Below, piece by piece: positions 27,418-35,724 of a stretch of 64,000 nt of DNA. Positions within the stretch are counted from its first letter, which is position 1, and the number at the start of each line of letters is the position of its first letter. Position numbers and translations under genes: made by a program. The notes beneath the pieces were generated by a model that made no database searches, had not been told where the DNA came from, and saw only the letters and a program-made list of their open reading frames with translations. This DNA is from Microvirga sp. (GTDB lineage: Bacteria; Pseudomonadota; Alphaproteobacteria; Rhizobiales; Beijerinckiaceae): assembly GCF_014699075.1 (NCBI RefSeq), contig NZ_JACXAB010000007.1:62001-126000 (forward strand), in the 5' to 3' direction.

Positions 27418-27706
27418 GGACAGTCTCCCCTTCCGTTGTGATTGGAAGTGAAGCTGAACTTTAAAAAGGCAAGAATAAGGCGCCTAAATATTTTCAGAGG
27501 CCGCTCATACTTCAGAGATATGGAACTGTTGGCAAAACTAGCCTGAAGAATTTTTTTCGTGCCACTCTCTATATGGAACAACGTTTCCTTAGCTTCTGGA
27601 AGGTTTTCACTGTTCTGTGATCGCCAGATTGTGACTCTGGCCGGACAGCCAAGCCGCTATAGGTAAAGGCTCCACTGTTCCCAAGACGGCCGAGGGCCCA
27701 CGTTCG

Positions 27707-29257
27707 ATGCTGAAATCCTCCCCATCCCCGCATGTTGCCATTGTCGGGGCCGGTCCAGGCGGCTTGGCATCTGCCATGCTGCTGGCCCGTGAGGGGATTC
27801 CGGTGACCATCTTCGAGCGTGAGCCGGCCGTCGGCGGCCGCACCCGCACGATCCATGCTCCGGGCGGCTACAAGTTCGATATCGGCCCTACCTTCTTCCT
27901 CTATCCGCGTGTTTTGAAGGATATTTTCGAGGCCTGCGGCGAGCGCCTGGAGGACCATGTCGAGCTCCGGCGCCTCGACCCGCAATATCATCTTGTCTTC
28001 GAAGGTGGCGGCTCCATTCGCGCAACCTATGACCTCGACCGCATGGAGCAGGAGATCGCCCGGCTTGCGCCTGCGGATGCCCGCAACGTGCGGCGCTTCC
28101 TCGACGACAACCGCGAGAAGCTCGAAGCCTTCCGGCCCGTGCTGGAACAGGCGTTCTCGAGCCCGGCGGATCTCTTCTCGCCGGCCATGCTGGCAGCGCT
28201 GCCGAAGCTCAGGCCGTTCTCGAGCGTCGATGGCGATCTCAAGCGCTACTTCGCCGACCCGCGCGTGCGCCTCGCCTTTTCGTTCCAGACGAAATACCTC
28301 GGCATGTCGCCGTTCCAGTGCCCGAGCCTGTTCACGATCCTGTCGTTCCTCGAATACGAGCACGGCGTGTTTCACCCAATGGGCGGCTGCGGCGCCGTGT
28401 CGGAGGCCATGGCGAATGTCGCACGCAAGATGGGCGTCGACATCCGTCTGAACACGCCTGTGGACCGCATTCTCTACGAGAACGGAGAGGCCGTTGGCCT
28501 CGTGGCGGCCGGCGAGCGGTTTGCTGCGGGCTCCGTTGTGGTGAACGGCGATTTCGGACACGCCATGCGCCACCTCGTACCCGAAGAGATGCGACCGCGC
28601 TGGACAAACAAGAAGCTCGATCGCGCAAAGATCTCCTGCTCCACCTTCATGCTTTATCTCGGCATCGAAGGCGATGTGGGGGATCTCGCCCATCACACGA
28701 TCCTGCTGTCGAAGGAATACGAGCGCAACATCCACGAGATCACCAACGGCATCGTGCCCGAGGAGCCGTCGATCTACGTGCATCATGCGGGCGTGACCGA
28801 CCCGTCGCTCGCACCCAAGGGCCATACGAGCCTCTACGTGCTCGTCCCCGTGCCGAACCTGCGCTGCGATATCGACTGGGAGCGCGAGGCCCCGCGCTAT
28901 CGCAGGATCGCCCTGGAGCGGCTGAAAGTGCTCGGCATCACCGACATCGAAAGCCGCATCCGCTATGAGCGCGTGGTGACGCCACGCGGCTGGGAGGACG
29001 ATTTTGCGGTCTTTGAAGGCGCCACCTTCAATCTCGCGCACAACCTCACGCAGATGCTCTACTTCCGGCCGAACAACCGTTTCGGACGCAACGTCTATCT
29101 CGTCGGCGGCGGCACGCACCCGGGCAGCGGGCTCCCGGTCATCTACGAAGGCGCACGCATCACCACGCGCCTGCTGCTCGAAGATCGTGAGCGTCGCAAG
29201 ATCGGGAATGACAGCCCGGAGCCGGTCGTTGCACCGCTGGGCGAAGCCGCTTTGTGA
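27707..29257 (+). CDS. CrtI/CrtN-type carotenoid desaturase or oxidase (first of two)
   Basis: 516-residue FAD-dependent phytoene/diapophytoene desaturase family protein. The dinucleotide-binding motif is VAIVGAGPGGLASAM near the N-terminus, with VGGRTRT shortly after and the C-terminal VGGGTHPGSGLPVIYEGARI signature of carotenoid desaturases. It opens the plus-strand isoprenoid cluster. With a squalene synthase pathway encoded downstream, a C30 substrate (squalene-derived diapocarotenes) is more likely than C40 phytoene. Whether it desaturates or oxidises terminal methyls (CrtP-like) cannot be told apart by eye. Confidence 0.88.
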   Translation: MLKSSPSPHVAIVGAGPGGLASAMLLAREGIPVTIFEREPAVGGRTRTIHAPGGYKFDIGPTFFLYPRVLKDIFEACGERLEDHVELRRLDPQYHLVFEGGGSIRATYDLDRMEQEIARLAPADARNVRRFLDDNREKLEAFRPVLEQAFSSPADLFSPAMLAALPKLRPFSSVDGDLKRYFADPRVRLAFSFQTKYLGMSPFQCPSLFTILSFLEYEHGVFHPMGGCGAVSEAMANVARKMGVDIRLNTPVDRILYENGEAVGLVAAGERFAAGSVVVNGDFGHAMRHLVPEEMRPRWTNKKLDRAKISCSTFMLYLGIEGDVGDLAHHTILLSKEYERNIHEITNGIVPEEPSIYVHHAGVTDPSLAPKGHTSLYVLVPVPNLRCDIDWEREAPRYRRIALERLKVLGITDIESRIRYERVVTPRGWEDDFAVFEGATFNLAHNLTQMLYFRPNNRFGRNVYLVGGGTHPGSGLPVIYEGARITTRLLLEDRERRKIGNDSPEPVVAPLGEAAL

Positions 29258-29268
29258 GGGAGCCTGTC

Positions 29269-29379
29269 ATGAGCCGAATCGGATTGCTCGCATTTCTGTT
29301 TCTCGTTCCCTCATCATCGCCCCCATCCGCGCCAAAGCCACCCGGCTGGCCGGGATCGTCGTCGAGGACCTCTCGATGA
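29269..29379 (+). CDS. Possible 36-aa peptide with signal-like N-terminus
   Basis: A 36-codon frame starts at an ATG 11 bases after the desaturase stop, with GGGAG 6 bases before the ATG. The N-terminus IGLLAFLFLV is hydrophobic and the rest is Pro/Ser-rich (SSSPPSAPKPPGW). It may be a tiny membrane peptide, a decayed gene, or chance. Only the good ribosome-binding site and the position speak for it. Confidence 0.25.
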   Translation: MSRIGLLAFLFLVPSSSPPSAPKPPGWPGSSSRTSR

Positions 29380-29408
29380 CGGCCTCACCGTCAATCCGCT
29401 AGACCCTC

Positions 29409-30506
29409 ATGCTGTGGCGCGCTTATGCCCTTCTGTCCCACGGGGGAGACCGCTTCGGCCTCGGCTCCGTTGGCCTTGGCTCCTGGCGCATTCCGGCCCG
29501 CTTGCCGACCTTCCGAAAAGCTGACGATGTTCTGAAGGTGCTTGAAGAGGCCGACACCGCCATCTGGTCGGCGAGCGCCCTGTCGGCTTGCGCCGAGAGC
29601 GGTCTGCTCGCGCGGCTCGGTCAGGCGGCCACCATTGGCGAGCTGGCCTTAGGCCTGTCGCTTCCGCCGGCTCTCGTGCAGACCCTGATCGACAGCCTCA
29701 CCACCTTCGGCTTCGTTACGTGGGAGGACGGCCGGGTACGGGCCTCGCCCGCACTCATGCCGTTTACATCCTCCGAGGGTGCCGAGACCTTCAAGGCAGC
29801 GTTGCGCGCACCGCTGCTGCAGAGCGAGGACTTCCGGCACAGGTTGACGACGGGCAGCTTACGCCTCGACGGCTGGTCCCATACGAATGACGCCATCATC
29901 GAAGCGCAGGGCACCCTGACCCGGCATTGGACCACGCGGGCGCTGCCGAAGCTGAAATTCCTGCCCGGCCTCATCCCACAACTCGAAGCTCCCGGAGCAG
30001 CACTTCTCGACGTGGGAGCGGGCGCGGCGGGCCTGTCCATCGCGCTCTGCCGGCACTTCCCTCACTTGAGCGCCGTAGCGCTCGAGCCGGCATCGCATCC
30101 GGCTGAAATTGGCGAGAGGCATGTGCGGCAGGCAGGTCTGGCAGATCGCATCGCGATCCGCCAAGAGCGCGTGGAAGAGCTGCGGGAGGACAAGGCGTTC
30201 GACCTCGCCTTCCTGCCTCAGATGTTCCTGCCCGATGCAGTCATCGAGGAGGCCCTCCGCCGGATCTTCCGCGCCTTGAAACCGGGCGGCTGGCTCCTGG
30301 TTGCTGTGCTTTCCCATGACGGTCCGGGCACGGTCTCCGTGGTCAACCGGCTGAAGAACCTGCTCTGGGGCGGCAACACCCGGGACGTGGCTCGTATCAA
30401 ACCATTGCTGGAAGCGGCCGGCTTCGACCCGGTGATCCGGGCGCCGGGCCGGCAGTCCCTGCGCATGATCTGCGCCCGTCGCCCAAACCTGCGTGATCTG
30501 CCTTGA
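29409..30506 (+). CDS. SAM-dependent methyltransferase in the carotenoid cluster
   Basis: 365 residues. A winged-helix dimerisation-like region lies in the first ~150 residues (TIGELALGLSLPPALVQTLIDSL). A Rossmann methyltransferase domain follows, with motif I LLDVGAGAAGLSIAL (about 198-212), acidic motif II in SAVALEPASH, and post-motif LKPGGWLLVAVLSHDG. This is the layout of O-methyltransferases acting on small lipophilic molecules. Its place between two desaturase genes suggests it methylates a carotenoid or isoprenoid intermediate, for example making a methyl ester. The frame may start later than the ATG used, as the upstream site is weak. Confidence 0.8.
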   Translation: MLWRAYALLSHGGDRFGLGSVGLGSWRIPARLPTFRKADDVLKVLEEADTAIWSASALSACAESGLLARLGQAATIGELALGLSLPPALVQTLIDSLTTFGFVTWEDGRVRASPALMPFTSSEGAETFKAALRAPLLQSEDFRHRLTTGSLRLDGWSHTNDAIIEAQGTLTRHWTTRALPKLKFLPGLIPQLEAPGAALLDVGAGAAGLSIALCRHFPHLSAVALEPASHPAEIGERHVRQAGLADRIAIRQERVEELREDKAFDLAFLPQMFLPDAVIEEALRRIFRALKPGGWLLVAVLSHDGPGTVSVVNRLKNLLWGGNTRDVARIKPLLEAAGFDPVIRAPGRQSLRMICARRPNLRDLP

Positions 30507-30588
30507 AGTGGGTCATGCGATTTCTAGAACCAACACAACTGGACATAGGCCTTGGAACGATTAGGCTTGTGCCCTGCAGGAGGACATC

Positions 30589-32124
30589 GTGAGCGCTCAA
30601 GGTACTTCGGTTGCAGTCATCGGCGGAGGGCTGGGCGGTTTGGCGGCGGCCTGCGTTGCGGCCGCCCGTGGCCACAAGGTCACGCTTTACGACAAGAACG
30701 CCTGGATCGGCGGCAAGGCCGCGGTGCTGCACGAAGACGGCTTTCGGTTCGACATGGGCCCGACGATCCTCACCGTGCCGCGCGTTCTGGAGCGCATCTT
30801 CGCGGAAGCCGGGCGCAACCTTCACGACTATCTCGACCTCGTGCGGCTCGATCCGCAATGGCGCTGCTTCTTCGACGACGGCACGCAGATCGACCTGCAG
30901 GAGAACATCGGTGCCATGGCTGAAGCGATGGACCGCTTCGCACCGGGCAAGAATACGGGTGAGGGCTACAAGCGCTTCCAGGAAATCTCTGCCCATCTGC
31001 ACGAGATCTCGAACAAGTTCTTCTTCTGGAAGCCCGTGGAGGATCTCTTCGACACCATCAACATCCGGGCCAACATGAATCCGGGTACGTTGCGGGACGT
31101 GCTGTCCCTGCGAATGGGCACATCGGTGGCGGGCACCATTCGGTCCAAGGTCAAGGACGAGCGCCTGGCGCAGATGCTCGATCACTTCACGCAATATGTC
31201 GGCTCGTCCCCTTATGGTTCGCCCGCGGTGCTCTGCGCCATCGCTCATATGCAGGCAGCAGATGGCGTATGGTATCCCATGGGCGGCACGCGCGCGGTTG
31301 CCGAAGCGCTGGCGAAGCTCGCGACGGAACTCGGCACCACGATCAAGACCGACAGCGACATTGCATCTCTTAAGATCGTAAACGGCGCGGTGGAAGGCGT
31401 CGTTCTCGCCAACGGTGAGACGGTGGCCTACGACAATGTGATCTCCAACATGGATTCGATCCGCACCTATCGCGAACTCGTCGGTGGCGAGGTGGGCGAG
31501 CATTACGCGCGCAAGGATTTCGAGCCGGCCTGTTCCGGCGTGGTGCTCTATCTCGGCCTCAACAAACGCTACGATCACGTCCTCCACCACGACTTCGTGT
31601 TCTCGCGCGATCCGGAGGAGGAGTTCGACTACATCTATCGCCGCGGCGAGCCTGCACCTGATCCGACCTGCTATCTCGCGGCACCGGCCGCGACCGATCC
31701 GAGCGTCGCGCCGGAAGGCGGCGAGGCGCTCTACGTTCTGGTGCACACGCCGTATCTTCGCCCGCACCATGACTGGTCTCAGATGTACCCGGCCTACCGG
31801 CAGGTGATCATCGACAAGCTGAAACGCACGGCCGGCATGGAGGACATCGAGGAGCGCATCGTCGTCGAGCGCCATCTCACGCCGCAGGACATCCACGACC
31901 GGTACAAGGTGCTCAACGGCGCCATCTATGGGCTCGCCAGCCACGGCAAGTTCATGGGTGCCTTCAAGCCGGGCAACCGCAGCCGCCAGGTGCAGGGCCT
32001 TTATCTCGCCGGCGGCGCGGCCCATCCGGGCCCCGGCATGCCGATGGTGATGATGTCGGGCTGGATCGCCGCCGACGCCCTCGATGCGGACAGCAAGGCT
32101 TCAGATTTACGGAACGTGTCTTGA
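30589..32124 (+). CDS. CrtI/CrtN-type carotenoid desaturase (second of two)
   Basis: 511-residue FAD-dependent desaturase paralogous to the first gene of the cluster. N-terminal VAVIGGGLGGLAAACVAA and GGKAAVLHEDGFRFDMGPT are followed by the conserved C-terminal LYLAGGAAHPGPGMPMVMMSG. The start codon is a GTG at 30589, with GGAGG about 10 bases upstream. The stop is shared with the TTG start of the acyltransferase. It probably forms the second desaturation or oxidation step of a C30 carotenoid pathway. Confidence 0.88.
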   Translation: MSAQGTSVAVIGGGLGGLAAACVAAARGHKVTLYDKNAWIGGKAAVLHEDGFRFDMGPTILTVPRVLERIFAEAGRNLHDYLDLVRLDPQWRCFFDDGTQIDLQENIGAMAEAMDRFAPGKNTGEGYKRFQEISAHLHEISNKFFFWKPVEDLFDTINIRANMNPGTLRDVLSLRMGTSVAGTIRSKVKDERLAQMLDHFTQYVGSSPYGSPAVLCAIAHMQAADGVWYPMGGTRAVAEALAKLATELGTTIKTDSDIASLKIVNGAVEGVVLANGETVAYDNVISNMDSIRTYRELVGGEVGEHYARKDFEPACSGVVLYLGLNKRYDHVLHHDFVFSRDPEEEFDYIYRRGEPAPDPTCYLAAPAATDPSVAPEGGEALYVLVHTPYLRPHHDWSQMYPAYRQVIIDKLKRTAGMEDIEERIVVERHLTPQDIHDRYKVLNGAIYGLASHGKFMGAFKPGNRSRQVQGLYLAGGAAHPGPGMPMVMMSGWIAADALDADSKASDLRNVS

Positions 32125-32960
32125 GGCAGGAAGCGACCACAACCGCCGGAGACCGCTCCCCGCCTCACCGGGCGGGATCGTCTCCTGTGGCGCGTCGCTC
32201 TCCTCTCATCCACCGCTTCATGGTCTCGACCTTCCGCCGCTATTTCACGCGGCACATGAATGCCCTGCGGGTCGCCTCATGGGGCCTGCCGCCCGTTCCG
32301 CAGAGCGGGCCGATCATCGTCTATTCCAATCATCCGGCATGGTGGGATGCAGCCGTCTATATCCTGGCCGCGGACCATTTCCTTCCCTCGCATGAAAGCT
32401 ACGCGCCCATTGATGCCGCGATGCTGAAGCAATACGGGGTCTTCGGCCGCATCGGCGCGTTCGGCGTCGATCTCGCCAGCCCTCGCGGCGCGGCGGAGTT
32501 CCTGCGCACCAGCGCCGAAATCTTATCGTCGCCGACTCATGCCCTGTGGGTCACCGCGCAGGGGCGTTTCAGTGATGTGCGCGAGCGTCCACTTGGCCTC
32601 AAAGCCGGCGTTGCGCGGCTTCCCGAACTCGCCCCCGACTGCACCGTGATCCCGCTTGCCATCGAATACGGCTTCTGGCTTGAGCGCGGCGCCGAGGCCT
32701 TTCTTGCTTTCGGCAAGCCGATGCGCGGCCAGGATCTTCTGGATCTTTCACGTCCCGCTCGTCTAGAGCGTCTCGAGGCGGAGCTCGCGACCACCCTCGA
32801 CCGGCTGAGCGCCGATGTCCAGAGCCGCGACCCGGCGCGCTTCCGCGCCATGCTCGAAGGCCGCGCCGGGGTGGGCGGCATCTATGACGGATGGCGCCGG
32901 ATGATGGCGACCGTTCGGGGCCGAGCCTTCGATCCGTCGCATGAGGGACGCCCCTCATGA
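32121..32960 (+). CDS. 1-acylglycerol-phosphate-type acyltransferase (CrtO-like role)
   Basis: 279 residues. PlsC-type motif I is NHPAWWD (H71, D76) with a GRF-like block further on (TAQGRFSDV). The TTG start overlaps the desaturase stop (TTGA), and a likely alternative ATG is at 32220. In staphyloxanthin synthesis an acyltransferase (CrtO) esterifies the glycosyl carotenoid. The position next to a GT2 gene suggests the same job here; a general membrane-lipid acyltransferase role cannot be excluded. Confidence 0.82.
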   Translation: MRQEATTTAGDRSPPHRAGSSPVARRSPLIHRFMVSTFRRYFTRHMNALRVASWGLPPVPQSGPIIVYSNHPAWWDAAVYILAADHFLPSHESYAPIDAAMLKQYGVFGRIGAFGVDLASPRGAAEFLRTSAEILSSPTHALWVTAQGRFSDVRERPLGLKAGVARLPELAPDCTVIPLAIEYGFWLERGAEAFLAFGKPMRGQDLLDLSRPARLERLEAELATTLDRLSADVQSRDPARFRAMLEGRAGVGGIYDGWRRMMATVRGRAFDPSHEGRPS

Positions 32961-34069
32961 TTGTCCTCGGTCTCGTCCTCATAGCTCTTGCAGCGCTTCC
33001 CTTCGCGTTGGCACTCGTGAACCTGAGCATCCTGCGTGCAACGCCGCCCCATGCACCGGAAGGCGACGTTCTCGTCTCGATCCTTATTCCCGCTCGCAAC
33101 GAAGCGAAGAACATAGGCCCTGCCCTCGATGCCGCTCTGGCCAGTGTCGGTGTGCCCGTCGAGATCCTGGTCATGGACGATGGTTCCACGGACGCCACGC
33201 CGGAGATCGTCAGAGCCTATGCTGCACGCGATGAGCGCGTACGACTTCTCACGGCTCCTCCGCTCGCGGACGGATGGACCGGCAAGGTCCATGCCTGCCA
33301 CCATCTCGCTGAGGCCGCCAAGGGCACGCATTTCCTGTTCGTGGATGCCGATGTGCGCTTGGGCTCGCAGGCGGCCGCCCGTCTCGCAGGCCATGCGCAG
33401 GAGACCCATGCGGGTTTGGTGAGCGCCGTTCCGCGCCAGATCATCCGCTCGCTGGGCGAGCTGTTGACGGTGCCCACCATCAACCTGCTGCTTCTCGGCT
33501 ATCTGCCCATGGGCTTCATGCGCCTGTCGCGCGATCCCGGTCTCGGCGCGGCCTGCGGCCAGCTCATGCTCGTCGAGCGGGAGGCCTATCGCGCCAGCGG
33601 CGGCCATGCGGCCATCCGCACGCGCATCCATGACGGTATTCAGCTGGCGCGGCTCTTCCGCCGCAAGGGCGTCATGACGGATCTCGTGCCGGGCGATCAT
33701 CTCGCCTCCTGCCAGATGTACACACGCTTCAGTGATGCCTGGAATGGCTTTGCCAAGAATGCCCATGAGGGCATGGCAACGCCGGTTGCCTTGCCGATCT
33801 GGACGATGCTTCTTCTCGGCGGGCATGTCCTGCCCTTTACATTGCTACCATTTGCACCGACCTTTCCCATCGTGGCCGCAGCGCTGCTGTCGCTTGCCAC
33901 GCGGACGCTCGTGACGGTTGCGACACGGGAGAATCTCTGGTCCATCCCCCTGCATCCCTTCACCGTGCTGGTGGGGCTTGCGATCCAGTGGAGCGTGCTC
34001 CTGCGGATCGGCACGACCCGCAGTGCCGGATGGAAGGGAAGGCTTTATCCCGTGGGGGTGAAGCCATGA
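32957..34069 (+). CDS. Family 2 glycosyltransferase (CrtQ-like position)
   Basis: 370-residue GT2 protein with N-terminal hydrophobic segment (VLIALAALPFALALV), then VSILIPARNEAKNI, the nucleotide-binding VMDDGSTDATPE and the metal-binding FVDADVRLG motif. C-terminal hydrophobic helices (TMLLLGGHVLPFTLL and others) anchor it in the membrane. The start overlaps the acyltransferase stop (ATGA), and the stop overlaps the next start. This size and topology match the glycosyltransferase that glycosylates apocarotenoic acids (CrtQ) in C30 pathways; the sugar donor is not predictable. Confidence 0.83.
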   Translation: MIVLGLVLIALAALPFALALVNLSILRATPPHAPEGDVLVSILIPARNEAKNIGPALDAALASVGVPVEILVMDDGSTDATPEIVRAYAARDERVRLLTAPPLADGWTGKVHACHHLAEAAKGTHFLFVDADVRLGSQAAARLAGHAQETHAGLVSAVPRQIIRSLGELLTVPTINLLLLGYLPMGFMRLSRDPGLGAACGQLMLVEREAYRASGGHAAIRTRIHDGIQLARLFRRKGVMTDLVPGDHLASCQMYTRFSDAWNGFAKNAHEGMATPVALPIWTMLLLGGHVLPFTLLPFAPTFPIVAAALLSLATRTLVTVATRENLWSIPLHPFTVLVGLAIQWSVLLRIGTTRSAGWKGRLYPVGVKP

Positions 34070-35724
34070 GTGCAGCGATCACCCAAGCGACGAAGCAGCC
34101 GCGAGACGAGAACTTTCCGGTGGCCTCGCTGGTGCTCTCGCCCGAGCACCGCGATGCGACACTCGCCTTCTACGCCTTCGCCCGCATGGCCGATGACATT
34201 GCCGATGCGTCCGACCTGAAGGCTGCTGAAAAGCTCAACCGGCTCGACGCGCTTGAGCAGGCGCTTATTGCCGGCGATCCTGCGATCCCTCAAGCCGCGC
34301 GCCTGCATGCAGCTGACAGGCAGCACAAGGCCGGGATTGTGCAAGCCCGCGATCTCCTGCGCGCGTTCCGGCAGGACGTGGTGAAGGCCCGCTACAACGA
34401 GTGGGCGGAGCTCATCGAGTACTGCCGCTTCTCGGCCAATCCGGTCGGCCGTTTTCTCTTAAGCCTCCACAACGAGCGCAGCGCCGCCCAGGCTCCGGCA
34501 GACGCCCTGTGCACGGCGCTGCAGATCCTCAACCACCTGCAGGATTGCGGAAAGGATTATCAGGGTCTCGGCCGCATCTACGTCCCCTTGCGCTGGATGA
34601 TGGGAGCAGGCTCCGAAAAGGCCTTCTTCGATCCGGCTCAGGCTGCTTTCCGCCGCAGCGTGATCGATGCCATGCTCGACCGGGTCGATGCGCTGATCGA
34701 TCAGGCGCAATCCCTGCCGGAGCATGTGCAGAACCGGCGCCTGCGGGCGCAGAGCATCGCCACCATCGCGCTCGCCCGTCGTTTGAGCGATCGCCTGCGC
34801 CGCACCGACCCGGTTCTGGAACGGGTGCAGGTGAGCAAGTCTGACGCCTGCATGGCGTTCCTGCGGGGCTTGAGCGGCACGTTGCGCCGGCCGATCAACA
34901 GCGATCATCGCATCACGACCGCGATGGTGCGGCGTTCCGGATCGTCCTTCCGCCTCGGCATGCAGAGCCTGCAGAGCGAGCGCCGGCGCGCCATGCATGC
35001 GGTCTATGCCTTCTGCCGCGCCGTCGACGACATCGCCGACGGGGCCGCGCCGCCTTCCGAGAAGCGTGTTTTCTTAAGCGAATGGCGGCGCGAGATCGAC
35101 CGGCTGCATCGCGCGCCTGAAACCCCTATCGGGCGGGAGCTCGCCCGTGCGTCCACGCTCTTCAAGCTGCCGGTGGAGGAATGCCACGCGCTCCTCGACG
35201 GCATGGAGATGGACAGCGCGGAGCGGTTGCGGATCACGAGTGATTACGAGCTCAATCTCTACGGCCGCCGTGTTGCGGGCTCGGTCGGAGCCCTGTCGAT
35301 CCTCATCTTCGGCGTGCCCTCCGCGCATGATTTTGCAATCAATCTCGGGCGCACCCTGCAGCTGGTGAACATTCTTCGCGATGTGGACGAGGATGCCGCC
35401 TGCGAGCGCGTTTACGTTCCTCTCTCGCGACTGGCGCAGCTTGGATTGCAGGATGCGCCGGCCGCTACCCTCGTGGCCGATCCGCGCTTCGCCCGCGTGT
35501 GCGAAGGCTTGGCAGAGGAGGCGCGCGCAGGCTTTGCGGCTGCCGATGATGCCTTGACGCGCCTTGACCGCGCGGCACTGAAACCGGCGATCCTGATGAT
35601 GGAGAATTATCGCCGCGTGCTCGCTCGTTTGCAGGCCCGCGGCTGGGGCACGCGCCAAGGCCGGCTGCGCCTGAGCACCACCGACCGCCTGCACCTGATC
35701 ACCCGCGCCATGAGGCCCGCATGA
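34066..35724 (+). CDS. HpnC-HpnD fusion: bifunctional squalene-route synthase
   Basis: 552 residues with two consecutive trans-isoprenyl diphosphate (head-to-head) synthase domains. Residues ~1-270 resemble HpnC: RDENFPVAS, first Asp motif FARMADDIADAS (D43-D47) and second HLQDCGKDYQGLGRIYVPL (160-174). Residues ~283-552 resemble HpnD: FCRAVDDIADG (321-326) and NILRDVDEDAACERVYVPL (435-453). HpnD makes presqualene diphosphate from two farnesyl-PP, HpnC makes hydroxysqualene, and HpnE reduces it to squalene. No stop lies between the domains. The start is fixed by the 4-base overlap with the GT2 gene; the frame upstream is only a shadow of that gene. Confidence 0.9.
   Translation: MSAAITQATKQPRDENFPVASLVLSPEHRDATLAFYAFARMADDIADASDLKAAEKLNRLDALEQALIAGDPAIPQAARLHAADRQHKAGIVQARDLLRAFRQDVVKARYNEWAELIEYCRFSANPVGRFLLSLHNERSAAQAPADALCTALQILNHLQDCGKDYQGLGRIYVPLRWMMGAGSEKAFFDPAQAAFRRSVIDAMLDRVDALIDQAQSLPEHVQNRRLRAQSIATIALARRLSDRLRRTDPVLERVQVSKSDACMAFLRGLSGTLRRPINSDHRITTAMVRRSGSSFRLGMQSLQSERRRAMHAVYAFCRAVDDIADGAAPPSEKRVFLSEWRREIDRLHRAPETPIGRELARASTLFKLPVEECHALLDGMEMDSAERLRITSDYELNLYGRRVAGSVGALSILIFGVPSAHDFAINLGRTLQLVNILRDVDEDAACERVYVPLSRLAQLGLQDAPAATLVADPRFARVCEGLAEEARAGFAAADDALTRLDRAALKPAILMMENYRRVLARLQARGWGTRQGRLRLSTTDRLHLITRAMRPA

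Noticed and set aside
27707..32124. C40 phytoene desaturases for lycopene synthesis
   Set aside because: No phytoene synthase is evident, while a complete HpnC/HpnD/HpnE squalene route is linked, so C30 substrates are favoured.
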